In this document: one piece after another, positions 1 through 10,772 of the stretch
Numbering within the stretch: the stretch's first letter is position 1
How the letters are laid out: each line of letters opens with the position of its first letter
DNA from: Achromobacter dolens
GTDB lineage: Bacteria > Pseudomonadota > Gammaproteobacteria > Burkholderiales > Burkholderiaceae_B
Reading direction: 5' to 3'
Length of the DNA: 63,763 bases
Assembly (NCBI RefSeq): GCF_902859745.1
Contig: NZ_CADIJW010000035.1
Span: forward strand, 1 to 63,763
The notes under the pieces: model-generated
Databases searched by the model: none
What the model saw: the letters and a program-made list of their open reading frames with translations, nothing else
What the model was told of the DNA's origin: nothing
Program-made: the position numbers and the translations under genes

Positions 1-1
1 G

Positions 2-343
2 GCGTCGGGCGCGGCCGCCGCGGCCTGGCTGGCGCAGGCGCAGGGTTGGGCGGCGCAGCCCACGCCGACGGCCTATCTGGCCCAGGCGCTGGGTTCGTTC
101 GGCGCGGGCGCGGCCTCGGTTGCGCTGATGACGCTGGCGATGCGCTTCGCCGCGCGCGGCACGCAGGCCGGCACCGACATGACGGCGGTGCAGAGCGCGC
201 GCGACCTGGGCGAGATCCTGACCTCGTCGCTGATCACGGCGCTGGCGGCGCGGTTGGGCTATGCCGCCGGTTTCGGCGGCGGGCTGCTGGCGGCCGTTGC
301 CACCCTGGCATTCGTGGCGTTGGCGCTGCGCCGCCGAGGGTGA
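2..343 (+). CDS. MFS transporter, C-terminal fragment (RhtX/FptX-like)
   Basis: This reading frame is open from the window edge to a TGA, so only the last 113 residues of a larger membrane protein are present. The fragment holds two hydrophobic Ala/Gly/Leu-rich segments flanking a polar loop that reads GTQAGTDMTAVQSARDLGE, and it ends in an Arg-rich tail. The TD-T-QS-DLGE pattern resembles the last loop of RhtX/FptX-type siderophore importers of the major facilitator superfamily. The family assignment is inference; the substrate cannot be told from this fragment. Confidence 0.6.
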   Translation, partial: ASGAAAAAWLAQAQGWAAQPTPTAYLAQALGSFGAGAASVALMTLAMRFAARGTQAGTDMTAVQSARDLGEILTSSLITALAARLGYAAGFGGGLLAAVATLAFVALALRRRG

Positions 344-407
344 CATGGCGTTTCGGGCGGTTGCGGCTACACTTGTGCGCCGTTTTGCTTTCAAGCCCCG
401 AATTTCC

Positions 408-1661
408 ATGATTTCCACCGCATGCGGCGTCGACTTCGGCACCTCCAACTCCACCGTCGGCTGGAGCCGCCCCGACCAGCGCGCGCTCCTGGCCCTCGAA
501 GACGGCAAGACCACCTTGCCCTCGGCCATCTTCTTCCACGATGAAGACGCCGAGGTCAGTTACGGCCGCGCGGCCATCTCCGACTACCTGGCGGGCTACG
601 ACGGGCGCCTGATGCGCTCGATGAAAAGCCTGCTGGGCAGTTCGCTGATCGACGGCTCCACCGAGGTGCAGGGCCGCTCGATCCCGTTCCGCGTGCTGCT
701 GACGCGCTTCATCGCCGAACTCAAGCGCCGCGCCGAGACCGCCGCCGGCCGCGACTTCACCCGCGCCGTGCTGGGCCGGCCGGTGTTCTTCGTCGACGAC
801 AACCCCGCCGCCGACCAGACCGCCCAGGACACGCTGGGCGAGATCGCGCGCAGCGTCGGCTTCACCGACATCGAATTCCAGTTCGAGCCGCTGGCGGCGG
901 CCTTCGACTACGAGTCGCAGATCGACCGCGAGGAACTGGTGCTGGTCATCGACATCGGCGGCGGCACCTCCGACTTCTCGCTGATCCGCCTGGGGCCGGG
1001 CCGCGCCGCCAAGCCGGATCGCCGCGACGACATCCTGGCCTACGGCGGCGTGCACATCGGCGGGGTGGACTTCGACAAGCAGCTCAGCCTGGCGCACGTC
1101 ATGCCGCTGCTGGGGCTGGGCAGCCAGTTGCGCAGCGGCAAGGATGTGCCGTCCACGCAATACGGCAACCTGGCCTGCTGGCACACCATCAACCAGGCCT
1201 ACACCCGCAAGGCGGCCGAACACTTCGCCTACATCCGCGCCGAAGCCGGCGACCGCGACAAGATCGACCTGTTGCTGAACCTGGTCAAGCAGCGCGCCGG
1301 CCACTGGGTGGCGGTGCAGGTGGAAGAGGCCAAGATCGCGCTGTCGGAAGGCCCGGCCGCGCGCATCGACCTGTCGCGCATCGCGCCCGAGCTGGGCGTG
1401 GACGTGACGCGGCCGTCGTTTGACGCCAGCGTGGCGCGGCTGATCGAGAAGATCGAGCAGACCGTCGGCGTCCTGCTGCGCGACGCGGGCGTCGCCCCCG
1501 CCGACGTGGACACGGTGTTCTTCACCGGCGGTTCCAGCCGCGTGCCGCGCCTGCGCGATTGCGTCTCGGCGCTGGTGCCGCAGGCGCGCAGCGTCGAAGG
1601 CGACCTGTTCGGCAGCATCGGCGCCGGCCTGGCGCTGGACGCCCGCCGCAAGTTCGACTGA
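408..1661 (+). CDS. yegD: Hsp70-family protein, YegD type
   Basis: This 417-residue protein has the Hsp70/actin-type ATPase fold but lacks the canonical substrate-binding domain, as in E. coli YegD (about 450 residues). Phosphate-binding loop 1 is GVDFGTSNSTVGW near the N-terminus. Phosphate loop 2 is DIGGGTSDFS at about residues 182-191, and the adenosine motif FFTGGSSRVP lies near residue 370. I chose the ATG giving MISTACGVDFGTSN because family members begin just before the first nucleotide loop; an upstream in-frame ATG adds an unrelated extension. YegD-like chaperones have no well-defined client. The gene stands alone between the MFS fragment and the Nudix gene. Confidence 0.88.
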   Translation: MISTACGVDFGTSNSTVGWSRPDQRALLALEDGKTTLPSAIFFHDEDAEVSYGRAAISDYLAGYDGRLMRSMKSLLGSSLIDGSTEVQGRSIPFRVLLTRFIAELKRRAETAAGRDFTRAVLGRPVFFVDDNPAADQTAQDTLGEIARSVGFTDIEFQFEPLAAAFDYESQIDREELVLVIDIGGGTSDFSLIRLGPGRAAKPDRRDDILAYGGVHIGGVDFDKQLSLAHVMPLLGLGSQLRSGKDVPSTQYGNLACWHTINQAYTRKAAEHFAYIRAEAGDRDKIDLLLNLVKQRAGHWVAVQVEEAKIALSEGPAARIDLSRIAPELGVDVTRPSFDASVARLIEKIEQTVGVLLRDAGVAPADVDTVFFTGGSSRVPRLRDCVSALVPQARSVEGDLFGSIGAGLALDARRKFD

Positions 1662-1849
1662 TACACGGGCGGCGAGCCTGCCGCCCCGAGATCCTCGGCG
1701 CTTGGTCCTGCGCGGGGGGGCATGATGCCCGTCATTCCCATCACGCCCGTCAGCTCCATGACGCGGCCATGGCGGGCGCGATGGTAAGCTGCAAGCTCTT
1801 CGCGCCGGCCGCCTTGCGTGGCGGCGCTCGCACCTTCCCACGCCGCGCC

Positions 1850-2437
1850 ATGACCGACAAGTCCGATTCCCATCTGTTCGAAGAACGCGTCTCCACCGAG
1901 GCCGCCTACGATGGCCGCTTCCTCAAGATCCGCAACGACACCGTGCGGCTGCCCAACGGCAACACCTCCACGCGCGAGTACGTCGTGCACCCGGGCGCGG
2001 TGGTGGTGATCCCGTTGCTCGACGACGGCCGCGTGCTGCTCGAGCGCCAGTACCGCTATCCGATCGGCCGCGTCATGACCGAATTCCCCGCCGGCAAGCT
2101 CGATCCGGGTGAAGACCCGCTGGCCTGCGGCAAGCGCGAACTGCTCGAGGAAACCGGCTACACCGCCAGCCAGTGGGCCCGCGCCGGCGCGCTGCACCTG
2201 GCCATCGCCTATTCCACCGAGATCATCCACATCTACTTCGCGCGCGGCTTGCGCGCCGGCCCCCGGCAACTGGACCAGGACGAATTCCTCGACGTCTTCA
2301 GCGCCCTGCCCGAAGACCTGTACGCGGCCTGCGCCAAGGGCGAAGTCACCGACGCCAAGACCCTGACCTGCACGCTGTGGCTGCAGAACGTGCTGTCCGG
2401 CGCCTGGCAACTGGACTGGCAGGACCAGCCCGCCTGA
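1850..2437 (+). CDS. nudF: ADP-ribose pyrophosphatase-type Nudix hydrolase
   Basis: This 195-residue Nudix hydrolase probably cleaves ADP-ribose or a related nucleoside diphosphate sugar to AMP and a sugar phosphate. The Nudix box is complete: Gly, five residues, Glu, then the helix with RELLEETGY, at about residues 83-105. It is preceded by an EFPAGKLDPGE segment typical of the NudF/ADPRase group. The start at MTDKSDSH is chosen because the long in-frame extension upstream is Arg/Ala-rich and unlike the family. No strong ribosome-binding site is visible. The exact substrate is inferred from the family. Confidence 0.88.
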   Translation: MTDKSDSHLFEERVSTEAAYDGRFLKIRNDTVRLPNGNTSTREYVVHPGAVVVIPLLDDGRVLLERQYRYPIGRVMTEFPAGKLDPGEDPLACGKRELLEETGYTASQWARAGALHLAIAYSTEIIHIYFARGLRAGPRQLDQDEFLDVFSALPEDLYAACAKGEVTDAKTLTCTLWLQNVLSGAWQLDWQDQPA

Positions 2438-2511
2438 GCGGGCAGCGGCCTTCCCCGCCCTGAAGGCCGGCCCGCGCCGCCGCCCTCACTAGACGAACGA
2501 TCCCGCCGACC

Positions 2512-2847
2512 ATGCCCGCCTTTCCTGTCCTGGTGCACCCGTCCGGACTGCGTTTCGAGGCCGACGCCGATTCGACCCTGCTGGCGGCCGCGCAGGCCGC
2601 CGGCATCAAGCTGCCCAGTTCCTGCCGCAACGGCACCTGCCGCGCCTGCATGTGCCTGATGCTGGAAGGCGAGATCGCCTACCGCATCGAATGGCCGGGC
2701 CTGTCGCGCGACGAGAAGGAAGAAGGCTGGATCCTGCCCTGCGTGGCCCAGGCCCGGTCACCGCTGGAAATCCAGTCGTTGCAGGCCGCGCCTCTCGAAC
2801 CGGCGCCGCCGGCGCCACCGCGGCCGCTGACGGGCGCGCGGCGCTAG
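2512..2847 (+). CDS. 2Fe-2S ferredoxin-like protein
   Basis: This 111-residue protein has a plant-type 2Fe-2S ferredoxin domain. Three cysteines lie in CRNGTCRACMC (Cys-x4-Cys-x2-Cys) at about residues 43-51, and the fourth lies in ILPCVAQ about 30 residues further on. The C-terminus is a short Pro/Ala-rich tail. It resembles the stand-alone ferredoxin domains that feed electrons to oxygenases or reductases, but no partner enzyme is adjacent, so its role is unknown. It follows the Nudix gene by 74 bases and has no obvious Shine-Dalgarno sequence. Confidence 0.86.
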   Translation: MPAFPVLVHPSGLRFEADADSTLLAAAQAAGIKLPSSCRNGTCRACMCLMLEGEIAYRIEWPGLSRDEKEEGWILPCVAQARSPLEIQSLQAAPLEPAPPAPPRPLTGARR

Positions 2848-2868
2848 GCCGCGGTCCAGCAACCTCCG

Positions 2869-2938
2869 CCCGCTTCCCGTTTCCCGCGGCTCGCTGCCCG
2901 CCGCCGGCTGCCAGCCGCCAGCCGCCAGCCGCCCGGCA
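2869..2938. repeat. Degenerate 7-bp periodic array
   Basis: Ten consecutive heptamers fit the pattern C-C/T-N-G-N-N-N, three of them identical (CCAGCCG at 2911-2931). The array lies in the gap between the ferredoxin and AhpD-like genes. A related-looking 6/7-bp array is found at 48541-48600. Such arrays are likely slippage products or binding sites; the function is not known. Confidence 0.6.
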
Positions 2939-3075
2939 CGGCAACCCTCGGATGCGCGGTTGATACGAATCAGCATATAAACGCGATTTTTCGGCTAAAT
3001 AATCGCTGCCAGGTCGCGCATACTGCCTCCATGGCGTCAGGCATTCAGCCACGCCGCTTTTTTAAGGAGCACGAC

Positions 3076-3417
3076 ATGCTGGATTGGGTGAACTACCAAA
3101 AGGAACTGATGGGCCGCATCGGCGAACTGGGCGCGCTCACGCCCGACACGCTCAAGGGCTACCAGGCGTTGTCGGCCGCCGGCGCCAGGACCGCGCACCT
3201 GGATGCCAAGACGCGCGAATTGATCGCGCTGGCGGTGGCGGTCACGACCCGCTGCGACGGCTGCATCACGGTGCATTCGGCGCAGGCGCTCAAGCACGGC
3301 GCCACCCGCGAGGAAATCGGCGAGGCGCTGGGCGTGGCGGTGGCCTTGAACGCTGGCGCCGCGATGGTGTATTCGGCCCGTGTGCTGGACGCCGTCAGCG
3401 CGCATCAGCCGGGCTGA
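3076..3417 (+). CDS. AhpD-like carboxymuconolactone decarboxylase family protein
   Basis: This 113-residue all-helical protein belongs to the carboxymuconolactone decarboxylase/AhpD superfamily. It carries the CxxCxxxH redox motif as RCDGCITVH at about residues 56-64, followed by the family helix EEIGEALGVAVALNAG. The motif suggests a thiol peroxidase or disulfide reductase activity rather than lactone decarboxylation. The start is fixed by AAGGAG seven bases upstream of the ATG; an in-frame upstream ATG at 3031 adds 15 residues not expected in the family. Upstream DNA (2941-3030) is noticeably AT-richer than its surroundings and probably contains the promoter. Confidence 0.87.
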   Translation: MLDWVNYQKELMGRIGELGALTPDTLKGYQALSAAGARTAHLDAKTRELIALAVAVTTRCDGCITVHSAQALKHGATREEIGEALGVAVALNAGAAMVYSARVLDAVSAHQPG

Positions 3418-3448
3418 CGGCCCGTGCGACTTTGCACGGTCGCACATC

Positions 3449-3495
3449 GCCGGCGCGCGCGGCCGGTCGTCGCACGGGCGGCCGCGCGCGCCGGC
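3449..3495. terminator. 16-bp perfect GC stem-loop between convergent genes
   Basis: The arms at 3449-3464 and 3480-3495 are perfect 16-bp complements around a 15-base loop. The hairpin lies between the stops of the convergent AhpD-like and permease genes. It has no T-run, so it may act as an mRNA-stabilising or Rho-assisted terminator in both directions. Confidence 0.55.
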
Positions 3496-3513
3496 CATTC
3501 CCCGCGTGCGGCG

Positions 3514-4815
3514 TCAGTCGTGCCGGTGCATGGCCGACTGATGCTTGGTGTCGCGCATGGTCGCGTACACCAGCAGCGAGATGAAGATCACGCCCGCCAG
3601 GTAGTAGTAGAACCACTGCTCGTGGCCCTGCTGCTTGAACCAGAGCGCGATGGCGGGCGCCGTGCCGCCGAAGATCGACACGGTGATGGCGTAGGGCACC
3701 GCCACGCCGGTGGCGCGGATATTGGTGGGGAACAGCTCGGCCTTCACCACGGCGTTGATCGAGGTGTAGCCGGCCGTGAAGATCCAGGCCGCGCAGATCA
3801 GCAGGAAGGCGATGAACGGCGAGCGGGTCTGCGACAGCGTCATCAGCAGCGGCACGGTAAGCAGCGCGCCGGCGATGCCGAAGAACACCAGCAGCGGCTT
3901 GCGCCCGATCCTGTCGGACAGCGCGCCATACAGCGGCTGCAGGATCAGCGCGAAGATCAGCGACGCGGCGATCACGTAGGTGGTGACGATGTCGGAGAAC
4001 CCGGCGGTCTGCCGCACGAAGGTCTGCATGTAGGTGGTGAAGGTGTAGAACGCCGCCGTGCCGCCGGCCGTCAGGCCCACCACGATGGCGACCTCGCGCG
4101 GATAGCGCAGCAGGCCGCGCAGGGAACTGGTCTTGGGCTTGGTCTGGCTGGCCTGCCGGTAGGAGTCGGTTTCCGGCATGTCGCGCCGCATGACGGCGGT
4201 GATGATGGCCAGCATGGCGCCGATCACGAAGGGAATGCGCCAGCCCCATTGCACCAGTTGCTCGTGCGTCAGGAATACGTTCTGCAGCAACAGCAGCACC
4301 AGGATCGCGCAGAGCTGGCCGCCGATCAGCGTGACGTACTGGAAGCTGGAATAGAAGCCGCGATGATCGGGATCGGCGATCTCGGTGAGGTAGGTGGCGC
4401 TGGCGCCGTATTCGCCGCCCAGGCTCAGGCCCTCGATGACCCGCGCCAGTGCCAGCAGCGCCGGCGCCGCCAGGCCGATGGAGGCATAGGTGGGCGTGAC
4501 CGCGATGATCAGCGACCCCACGCACATCATGCCCACCGAGACCATCAGCGACAATCGGCGCCCGTGCCGGTCGGCCAGGTGGCCGAACAGCCAGCCGCCC
4601 AGCGGCCGCACGATGAAGCCGGCGGCGAACAGCGTGGCGGCGTTCAACTGCTGCACGACGGGATCGTGCGAGGGGAAGAAGGCGGGGGCGAAGTACAGGG
4701 CGAAGGCGGTATAGGCGTAGAAGTCATACCATTCGACCAGGTTGCCCATGGAGCCGACGAAGATCGCCTTGATGCGGCGTTTGGCGTCGGGCATGTCGAG
4801 ATACGCTTGGCTCAT
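3514..4815 (-). CDS. kgtP: Alpha-ketoglutarate permease-like MFS symporter (MHS family)
   Basis: This 433-residue, twelve-helix permease belongs to the metabolite:proton symporter family of the major facilitator superfamily. It aligns closely with E. coli KgtP as I recall that sequence: GNLVEWYDFYAYTAFALYF in helix 1, FAAGFIVRPLGGWLFGHLADRHGRR around the loop 2-3 signature, and LSLGGEYGASATYLTE in helix 5. It should import a dicarboxylate such as 2-oxoglutarate with protons, though related paralogues carry other acids. It is monocistronic and convergent with the AhpD-like gene, with its promoter probably within 4816-4960. Confidence 0.85.
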   Translation of the reverse strand: MSQAYLDMPDAKRRIKAIFVGSMGNLVEWYDFYAYTAFALYFAPAFFPSHDPVVQQLNAATLFAAGFIVRPLGGWLFGHLADRHGRRLSLMVSVGMMCVGSLIIAVTPTYASIGLAAPALLALARVIEGLSLGGEYGASATYLTEIADPDHRGFYSSFQYVTLIGGQLCAILVLLLLQNVFLTHEQLVQWGWRIPFVIGAMLAIITAVMRRDMPETDSYRQASQTKPKTSSLRGLLRYPREVAIVVGLTAGGTAAFYTFTTYMQTFVRQTAGFSDIVTTYVIAASLIFALILQPLYGALSDRIGRKPLLVFFGIAGALLTVPLLMTLSQTRSPFIAFLLICAAWIFTAGYTSINAVVKAELFPTNIRATGVAVPYAITVSIFGGTAPAIALWFKQQGHEQWFYYYLAGVIFISLLVYATMRDTKHQSAMHRHD

Positions 4816-4960
4816 ATCTGTCTTCCACGGAGACGGTTCCCGCCTATGGTGCGCCTGCTGGCGCCAAAATGCACCCCTGCGCCCGTCCGGGTTATTCGTT
4901 CAGCTTGGTGTCAATAATCGCCGGCGGGATACTCCGCGCCGCGTTGCGGTCCGGGCGCGT

Positions 4961-6163
4961 CTACTTGCGCGGCGGTTCGATCACCGTGCAGGCCGCCGCG
5001 CCGGCGGGCGCCTGGGCATCGTCGCCGAGCAAGGCGCGCGCGCCGCAGACCGAGCCGAACATGCCCTTGTTGTCGTGGCCGATGCCCGTTACTTCGAAGC
5101 CGGCGCGATGCAGTGTCACCGGCCGGCTGCCGCGCGCGGCGACGATGCGCTCGTACTGCAGGTAGGCGGTGCCGCGCGCCAGCCGCGTCGCCCCCTGGGC
5201 CTCGGCGCCGCAGGTCTTGTCCAGCAGGCGGTGCTCGGGGTTGTTGTCGGCGCCGCCCAGCAGGTAGGTCACGTCGCGCGCCGCGTAGCGGATGAACAGG
5301 CGCGTGTCGTCGGTTTCCTGCGCGTACGCGGGCAGCTTGTCGGTGCCGTACTTGTATTGGTTGTAGGTCGGGCAGATGCCGCGCTCGTAGGGCGCGTAGC
5401 CCTTGCCGTCCGGGCGCGGGCGTTCGCCGGTCAGATACAGGTACGACGAGGGGTTGGCGATCACGTAGCGCAGCGCGACGCCGTCGCGGCGCAACGGGCC
5501 GTCGATCTGGTTCAGCACGGCGTAGCGCTGCACCAGTTGGCCACCGCCGGAATGCCCGGCCAGCACGATGCCGGCCAGGATCGGCAGGCGCTTGCGATCG
5601 TCCAGGCTGCGCAGCAGGTCGTCAATCACCTGGAACGAGCTGACCGGCGCGGGCCGGCCGTTGGCCTGCACACTGTCCTCGCCGTCTTCCCAGCCGGCCT
5701 TGCGCCACGCGGCCATGCCGGCGAAGCCCGAGTCGATCGAACCGACAAAGCGCGGCGCCAGGATCAGCGTGTCGTTGGCCCGCGCCGGATTGGCGGCCAG
5801 CACCGTGGCGACCGTTTCGTAATAGGCGTCCGCGTTGCGCTTGACCCCATGGAACACGATCACGATCTGCTTGATATCGCGCAGGTCGCCGCGCGCCAGG
5901 TTCCGGTTAGCATAAACCGGTATCTTGTAGCGATGGCCGGGCTTGCCCAGTTCCAGCGTCTGCCAGCGCGGCACCACCACCCGCTTGGGAGCGGGCGCGG
6001 GTTCGTCGTAATCGTAGGGGTCGGGCAGCGGCGTCTGCGCGCGCGCCGCCAGGGGCAGCAGGGCCGCCAGGATCAGCGCCGCCACGCCCCGCGCCCGGCG
6101 CGAGCGCGGCACGCGCGTAGCCGGATGGGGCTGCGCGGCGCCGGGTGCGGCTGTGCGGCGCAT
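4961..6163 (-). CDS. Exported alpha/beta-hydrolase
   Basis: This 400-residue protein starts with an Arg-rich n-region and a hydrophobic core ending in LAARAQ, a likely signal peptide cleaved near residue 43. The mature part has an alpha/beta-hydrolase fold: an IVIVFHGVKRNADAYY oxyanion-side strand at about residue 98 and the nucleophile elbow AGHSGGGQLVQ near residue 197. A C-terminal GHDNKG offers the catalytic His. Several cysteines suggest periplasmic disulfides. The substrate is unknown; similar proteins are annotated only as hydrolases. Its ATG is 14 bases after the fnr stop on the same strand, so the two may be cotranscribed. Confidence 0.8.
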   Translation of the reverse strand: MRRTAAPGAAQPHPATRVPRSRRARGVAALILAALLPLAARAQTPLPDPYDYDEPAPAPKRVVVPRWQTLELGKPGHRYKIPVYANRNLARGDLRDIKQIVIVFHGVKRNADAYYETVATVLAANPARANDTLILAPRFVGSIDSGFAGMAAWRKAGWEDGEDSVQANGRPAPVSSFQVIDDLLRSLDDRKRLPILAGIVLAGHSGGGQLVQRYAVLNQIDGPLRRDGVALRYVIANPSSYLYLTGERPRPDGKGYAPYERGICPTYNQYKYGTDKLPAYAQETDDTRLFIRYAARDVTYLLGGADNNPEHRLLDKTCGAEAQGATRLARGTAYLQYERIVAARGSRPVTLHRAGFEVTGIGHDNKGMFGSVCGARALLGDDAQAPAGAAACTVIEPPRK

Positions 6164-6177
6164 GGCGCGGGCGGGCG

Positions 6178-6906
6178 TCAGCAGCCCTCGTGGCCCAGCA
6201 GTTGCTTGAGCGCGGGCTGGTCCAGGATGCGGACTTCGCGCTGGTTGATGCGGATCAGGCCGTCGCGCGCGAAGCGCGAGAACAGCCGGCTGACCGTCTC
6301 CAGGGTCAGGCCCAGGAAGTTGCCGATTTCCTCGCGGCTCATGCGCAGCACGAACTCGGTCGAGGAGTAGCCCAGCGACGCATAGCGCTGCGACAGGTTC
6401 AGCAGGAACGCGGCCAGGCGCTGTTCGGAACGCATCGATCCCAGCGACGCCAGCATCTGGTGCGAGCGCGTGATTTCGCGGCTCATCAGGCGGCGGAACT
6501 GCTGCTGCAGCGACGGCAGATGGGTGGCCACGCGGTCGACTTCGTTCAGGCGGATCACGCAGACTTCGGAGTCTTCCAGGGCCACGGCGGCCGAGACGTG
6601 CTTGCCATCGAGCATGCCGTCCATGCCGACGATCTCGCCGGGCAGGTGGAAACCGGTGATCTGGATCTGGCCGGTGGCGTCTTCGAGCTGCGTTTTCAGG
6701 CTGCCGAAGCGCACGCCGTAGACGGCGTCCAGGGGATGATCCAGCGAATACAGCGTCTTGCCCTTTTCGAGGCGCACGCGTTCTTTCACCAGTTCGTCCA
6801 GCTTTTCCACTTCGGCGGCTGCCATCCCGACCGGGACACACACGTGGCCCAACATACACGTGGAACAGTGGGCGGCATCAGGGGCAACGGGAACCCGTTT
6901 TTGCAT
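6178..6906 (-). CDS. fnr: Fnr-type oxygen-responsive regulator (Crp/Fnr family)
   Basis: This 242-residue Crp/Fnr-family activator matches Fnr of enterics and Btr of Bordetella. The N-terminal cluster ligands are visible as C14, C17 and C23 (CSTCMLGHVC), with the fourth cysteine in EVCVIRLNE near residue 117. It therefore should hold an oxygen-labile 4Fe-4S cluster. The recognition helix reads MSREEIGNFLGLTLETVSRLFSRF, which keeps the E-x2-S-R contacts for TTGAT half-sites. It controls the switch to low-oxygen metabolism. I see no clear Fnr box in its own upstream region (6907-7030), which has a possible -10 TATAAA close to the gene. Confidence 0.94.
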   Translation of the reverse strand: MQKRVPVAPDAAHCSTCMLGHVCVPVGMAAAEVEKLDELVKERVRLEKGKTLYSLDHPLDAVYGVRFGSLKTQLEDATGQIQITGFHLPGEIVGMDGMLDGKHVSAAVALEDSEVCVIRLNEVDRVATHLPSLQQQFRRLMSREITRSHQMLASLGSMRSEQRLAAFLLNLSQRYASLGYSSTEFVLRMSREEIGNFLGLTLETVSRLFSRFARDGLIRINQREVRILDQPALKQLLGHEGC

Positions 6907-7030
6907 ACGATGACCTTTATAGTGCCTAGACCTGGCCGGTAGCCTGGACGGGCTTAAAAGCGTGAAGACAGGTACCCATTGTAGTCCGTTGTTACTACGG
7001 GTGTCTTACGCGGCATTTTGTAGCGCATTC

Positions 7031-7462
7031 CTACGGCTGCGATCGGGCCGGGCGGGCCCGCCGATAGGCGATCCAGTCGTCCCCGTCGATGTCCGCCGCG
7101 GCCCCGCGCCAGGCCGGGTCGATGGGGTAGTAGTCGCAGGCCACCGGCGCGGCGCCAGGCGCCAGCGGCCGGGCCAGCACCGGCCGGCGCACGAAGCAGC
7201 CGGGGCGGCCGGGGACGTATTCCTCGATCTCATCCATCAGGGCGAGCAGGGCCGGGTCGACCTCGTAGATATCGCCCAGCACCCGCCGGCCATCGGTCAC
7301 CGGGAGCAATCCGGGCCAGTCGCCGAAATCCACCAGCATGCCGGGCACCGTGGCCGGGCCGACGTGGCGCGCCGGCGGCAGGCCGCGGCGCGCGGCGGCT
7401 TGCGCCAGGTCATTGATTTCGCCCGCGCGTAGCGTGCCGTAGACAAAAACGTTTATGCTCAT
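7031..7462 (-). CDS. Gamma-glutamylcyclotransferase-like protein (AIG2/GGCT fold)
   Basis: This 143-residue protein has the N-terminal [13 protein letters not shown] signature of the gamma-glutamylcyclotransferase-like fold. A putative catalytic Glu lies in [11 protein letters not shown] at about residues 76-86, and F/Y-rich strands follow. Members cleave gamma-glutamyl amines or amino acids to 5-oxoproline, but many bacterial ones are uncharacterised. The gene is divergent from clpB, and its start lies within the same 151-base control region. No partner gene is evident. Confidence 0.82.
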   Translation of the reverse strand: MSINVFVYGTLRAGEINDLAQAAARRGLPPARHVGPATVPGMLVDFGDWPGLLPVTDGRRVLGDIYEVDPALLALMDEIEEYVPGRPGCFVRRPVLARPLAPGAAPVACDYYPIDPAWRGAAADIDGDDWIAYRRARPARSQP

Positions 7463-7523
7463 GGGACAGATTGTTGCTGTACGCGGATGCGTTACCGACC
7501 AAATCCATGCGGCCGACGAGGTA

Positions 7524-7550
7524 TTGAAATTCTCGCATCCGGCCGCATAT
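7524..7550 (+). promoter_or_regulatory. Heat-shock (sigma-32) promoter of clpB
   Basis: A TTGAAA -35 element (7524-7529) is followed after 13 bases by CCGCATAT (7543-7550). This is one base from the RpoH -10 consensus CCCCATNT at a suitable spacing. Transcription would start near 7557, giving a leader of about 57 bases before the clpB ATG. Confidence 0.75.
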
Positions 7551-7613
7551 TCAGGTCATCGAGCCCGCCGGCGCGTATCGGTCAGGCTCACCAACAAGCC
7601 ACCAACGACCATT

Positions 7614-10220
<2,607 letters not shown>

Positions 10221-10257
10221 GCCCGGTCGCCTCGCCCATCCCGGGCGCGCACTCCAA

Positions 10258-10293
10258 AAGCCCCGCAGGCAATCGCTTGCGGGGCTTTGTTTT
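10258..10293 (+). terminator. Intrinsic terminator of clpB
   Basis: AAGCCCCGCA pairs perfectly with TGCGGGGCTT across a ten-base loop, and TGTTTT follows. It lies 38 bases after the clpB stop and could also terminate the convergent DUF1641 transcript. Confidence 0.85.
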
Positions 10294-10331
10294 GGACAAC
10301 GGGGGCCGCGCGGGCGGCCCCGCCAACGGCA

Positions 10332-10772
10332 TCAGGAAGGGGCGTAGTCCCGCCGTTGATCGCCCACCTGACGGCCCAGGCCTTGCAGCGTCCGCAGCAC
10401 CAGCGCCAGCCCGCGCCGCGTGTCCTCGTCGCGCGAGAGCTGGAACAGTCCGCCCAGGCCCGGCGGGCGCGCCTCTTGCAACCCTTGCGCATGGGCCGCG
10501 CGCCAGGCGTTGGACAGGGTCCAGGCCGCGCCCGTGGCCTGCTCCGACAGCGCGCCCAGCTTTTCCACCATGGGGGCATCGAGCAGGTCGACCAGGTCGG
10601 ACGCCAGCGCCAGCAGGTCGACCAGATTGTCCAGCCGGCCGCTGTCGGCCAGCGGTTGCAGCTTGCCGGCGAGCTGCGCCAGCGCATCGTTGCCGGCCGC
10701 CGCGGGCGGCGCATCGAGCAGGGCGTCGCATTGGCCGGCGTTGGACAGGCTGTTGTCGTGCGGTGCGTTCAT
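10332..10772 (-). CDS. DUF1641 protein
   Basis: This 146-residue acidic helical protein has the Leu/Asp-rich core LDNLVDLLALASDLVDLLDAP and the C-terminal block DEDTRRGLALVLRTLQGLGRQVG typical of DUF1641. There are no transmembrane segments. Its ATG overlaps the stop of the upstream flavoprotein gene in an ATGA, so the two are translationally coupled. DUF1641 proteins are often found beside sulfide:quinone-oxidoreductase-like flavoproteins or formate dehydrogenases. The molecular role is unknown; a cytoplasmic accessory of the flavoprotein is the best inference. Confidence 0.82.
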   Translation of the reverse strand: MNAPHDNSLSNAGQCDALLDAPPAAAGNDALAQLAGKLQPLADSGRLDNLVDLLALASDLVDLLDAPMVEKLGALSEQATGAAWTLSNAWRAAHAQGLQEARPPGLGGLFQLSRDEDTRRGLALVLRTLQGLGRQVGDQRRDYAPS

